Source: an uncultured Eubacteriales bacterium (lineage in GTDB: Bacteria > Bacillota > Clostridia > Oscillospirales > Ruminococcaceae). From it: a stretch of DNA of 7,827 nucleotides. Below, in pieces: positions 6,086-7,827 of this stretch (position 1 is its first letter; each line of letters opens with the position of its first letter). The position numbers were made by a program, and so were the translations under genes. Below the pieces are notes generated by a model. The model saw nothing but the letters and a program-made list of their open reading frames with translations. It did no database searches and had not been told where the DNA came from. Location of the stretch: NCBI GenBank assembly GCA_959605275.1, contig CAUHFD010000139.1, forward strand, positions 1 to 7,827. The letters run 5' to 3'.

Positions 6086-7827
6086 TTATATATATCGTAT
6101 TACCGGTGCCCAATCAACGCCGTCGCAATCGGGATTACCGATTTGATTTGTACCGAAATTCAAAGTATCTCCCGCATCAACAATCACTTGGAAACAAATT
6201 GAATAAACGGCATTCGGATCGTTTGGCAGGTCACGATTCCACAGTTGTTCGTGTTCATTGCGTAACACATAGAGTCGTGTTCCATCTCCGCCGTTGCATC
6301 TGCGTGTTGCTTGCCCGGACACCTCCACCTTCCCCTTTTTAGGAGCCCGCCAAGTCAAAATCGGATCGTATGCACCGTCACAATGCAAAAATCCCTGCTG
6401 AATGATACAAAAATCACTGTCAGGGCATCGCCACTGTGCATCTTCCTTAATCATATTTCCGATTTCGCCCGTTTGTATATTTTTGTACTGATAATACCAA
6501 TTATGAAATCCTTGTATATCTAAGAAATCCCATTCAAAGCAGTAGGCTTTTTCCATTTGTTCGGAATCATCAGCCTTGTCTGACGGTTCAATGACTATCG
6601 TACCTACTTGATCATTACATAAAATATCTTTTTGATGCAGTATTTTTCCCGCTTGGCTTCGTACATTTCGGAAACGGATATTCTCTATCGATAAAGCTGT
6701 ATCCAATCCCCAAATACATCCTCCGGGGCTCCCGCCGGCAATCCAAACATTCTCAACCAACACATCTTTGATGGTTCCGGTACCTCGATCGATTGCAAAA
6801 CGGAAAAGGCTCTTTAATGGATAGTCGGGAAGTGCCAAATCCACTCGAATGTCGCGAAATATGACCTTTTCCACGTTACCTTTGTCATGGAGTTCGATTG
6901 CCATAATCGCTTCCAACCGCCACACCGGAGGCATGGATTGATTGAGCACATCAATATGTTCAAAAAGAATATCCCGGATGTTTCCCGCCGTTTCATATCC
7001 AATCGTCATGGGATTAGAGGAATCGCACCATACGACGCAATTACGAAAAGTGACGGAGATACAGTCAATAGGCAGCTCACTAAAAGGAACGCCGTAAATC
7101 ATTTCCGAAGCTTTCACTGCCAAGATATCGTCATGACCGCGAAAAAAACAATTTTCCACCAACACCTCTTGACAGCCGCAAATGTCGCAGCCATCCGAGC
7201 TCATCCCATGGGATATCGTCTTGACATTGTGAATATGTACTTGTTTTGAGTTGTACACTGCTACGGTCCAAACCTTTGGATGAACGATGCAAATACCTTC
7301 AATGGTAATATTTTCGGAATTGCGAATGCAGATCGTTCTGCCTTCATCATATAAATCCGTCAGTACTTCTCCGCACAGAATGCCCCGACCGCAGATGGTG
7401 ACATCATGGATATTTTTACCGAAAAAACGCCCATAAACAAATGCGCCCGGTGCCAAATAATAAGTTTTACCACTTTCCAATTCGTAGCTTTGATGCGAAT
7501 AAATACCCGGAGAAAAATAAACAATATCGGGATCATCTTGTTGCGGGATGTTCGTTTCTGGCGAATTAGCAAACAAGTAAAGCGGGAATTCGGCGGTATT
7601 GCCGTTTTTATCATTGCCATTAACCTTTACAAAATATTGTCCCGGTTTATCAATGGTAAAAGTAATTTGCTGACCATCCTGCTCAGCGACGATTCCTGTC
7701 CTGGAAGGTAACACTTCAACGCAGTCAATCGGATATTGTGCGTCAATTTGCACCTCTGCTTTCCCGTACAAATCAAAGGAAGCATATTCCGCAAAACCAA
7801 TTTGATAGTGAGCGCCGCAGGTTACTT
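6086..7827 (-). CDS. Beta-helix glycosidase of clan GH-N (GH28/GH49-like) with extra C-terminal module, 5' end outside window
   Basis: The frame is open to the right edge. The 18 residues before codon 7771 (VTCGAHYQ...) align without gaps to residues 141-158 of the downstream paralogue, so the gene begins outside the window and 579 residues are visible. Counting from the TTG at 7771 as 1: the end of a beta-sandwich domain reaches about 75 (PLYLFANSPETNIP), the beta-helix spans about 82-395, and a C-terminal module spans about 409-561. Candidate catalytic residues are D193 (SSDG) and D214/D215 (HDD), at the paralogue's spacing. CDSSNPMTIGYE and VLNQS..PVW.LEAIMAIE are shared by both proteins. 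It carries about 22 cysteines, against 8 in the paralogue. That would suit a cytoplasmic enzyme, but the N-terminus needed to tell is missing. The stop is 19 nt before the next gene. The substrate is unknown. Confidence 0.8.
   Translation of the reverse strand, partial: VTCGAHYQIGFAEYASFDLYGKAEVQIDAQYPIDCVEVLPSRTGIVAEQDGQQITFTIDKPGQYFVKVNGNDKNGNTAEFPLYLFANSPETNIPQQDDPDIVYFSPGIYSHQSYELESGKTYYLAPGAFVYGRFFGKNIHDVTICGRGILCGEVLTDLYDEGRTICIRNSENITIEGICIVHPKVWTVAVYNSKQVHIHNVKTISHGMSSDGCDICGCQEVLVENCFFRGHDDILAVKASEMIYGVPFSELPIDCISVTFRNCVVWCDSSNPMTIGYETAGNIRDILFEHIDVLNQSMPPVWRLEAIMAIELHDKGNVEKVIFRDIRVDLALPDYPLKSLFRFAIDRGTGTIKDVLVENVWIAGGSPGGCIWGLDTALSIENIRFRNVRSQAGKILHQKDILCNDQVGTIVIEPSDKADDSEQMEKAYCFEWDFLDIQGFHNWYYQYKNIQTGEIGNMIKEDAQWRCPDSDFCIIQQGFLHCDGAYDPILTWRAPKKGKVEVSGQATRRCNGGDGTRLYVLRNEHEQLWNRDLPNDPNAVYSICFQVIVDAGDTLNFGTNQIGNPDCDGVDWAPVIRYI
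6089..6547 (-). other. C-terminal beta-sandwich-like accessory module of the partial beta-helix enzyme
   Basis: Residues 409-561 (TTG at 7771 as 1) are absent from the paralogue. Visible landmarks are IQGFHNWYYQY (419-429), W473 in ILTWRAPKKGKVEVSG (471-486), GGDGTRLYV (494-502), LWNRDLP (510-516), VDAGDTLNFG (531-540) and DCDGVDWAPVI (548-558). The QG-x-x-NWYY start, the central GDG and the closing GD-x-x-x-F ... D pattern recur in accessory domains appended to secreted carbohydrate-active proteins. Carbohydrate binding or a structural role is inferred. Confidence 0.5.

Noticed and set aside
7769..7771. TTG at 7771 as the true start of the right-hand beta-helix gene
   Set aside because: The frame stays open to the window edge and the 18 residues upstream align residue for residue with the paralogue, so the gene continues beyond the window.
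1..7827. CRISPR arrays, tRNA or rRNA genes, insertion sequences
   Set aside because: No short regular direct repeats with spacers, no RNA-gene signatures, and no transposase or terminal inverted repeats were seen; almost all bases are in the four coding genes.

Overview
The window looks like part of a carbohydrate-utilisation operon from a Gram-positive anaerobe, most likely a gut-type member of the Clostridia. The taxonomic call is an inference. It rests on strong AGGAGG-type ribosome binding sites, two lipoprotein signal peptides followed by long Ser/Thr/Asn/Ala linkers, a surface protein ending in a sortase-like tail, tandem cadherin-like domains and an LplA-type sugar-binding lipoprotein. 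All four genes are on the minus strand and read right to left. They are closely spaced (19, 131 and 65 nt between them), with no convincing terminator between them, so one polycistronic mRNA is likely. The promoter must lie to the right of the window, unless an unrecognised internal one exists in the 131-nt gap.

In order of transcription: (1) 7827-6086 is a right-handed parallel beta-helix glycosidase-like protein of the GH28/GH49 type (clan GH-N). Its N-terminus is cut by the window edge, and it carries an extra C-terminal beta-sandwich-like module. (2) 6066-4417 is a close paralogue of gene 1, made as a lipoprotein with a low-complexity spacer. (3) 4285-1526 is a 919-residue surface protein with no recognisable catalytic domain. 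It consists of a signal peptide, two near-identical CBM-like modules, two cadherin-like beta-sandwich repeats, two further CBM-like modules, a linker, and an AADTG sorting-like tail with a membrane segment. (4) 1460-1 is an extracellular sugar-binding lipoprotein for an ABC transporter. Its C-terminus is cut by the left edge.

The inferred joint role is capture of a polysaccharide at the cell surface (gene 3), cleavage by one or both beta-helix enzymes (genes 1 and 2), and delivery of the products to an ABC importer (gene 4). The permeases are expected to the left of the window. The substrate cannot be read from the sequence. The enzymes keep the three catalytic aspartates of clan GH-N but lack the His and Arg-x-Lys positions that polygalacturonases use, so pectin is not assured.

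The most notable points are the paralogous enzyme pair with an atypical active site, the strong cysteine enrichment of one copy (possibly a cytoplasmic version), and the large non-catalytic surface binding protein. No RNA genes, mobile elements, CRISPR arrays or regulators were seen.
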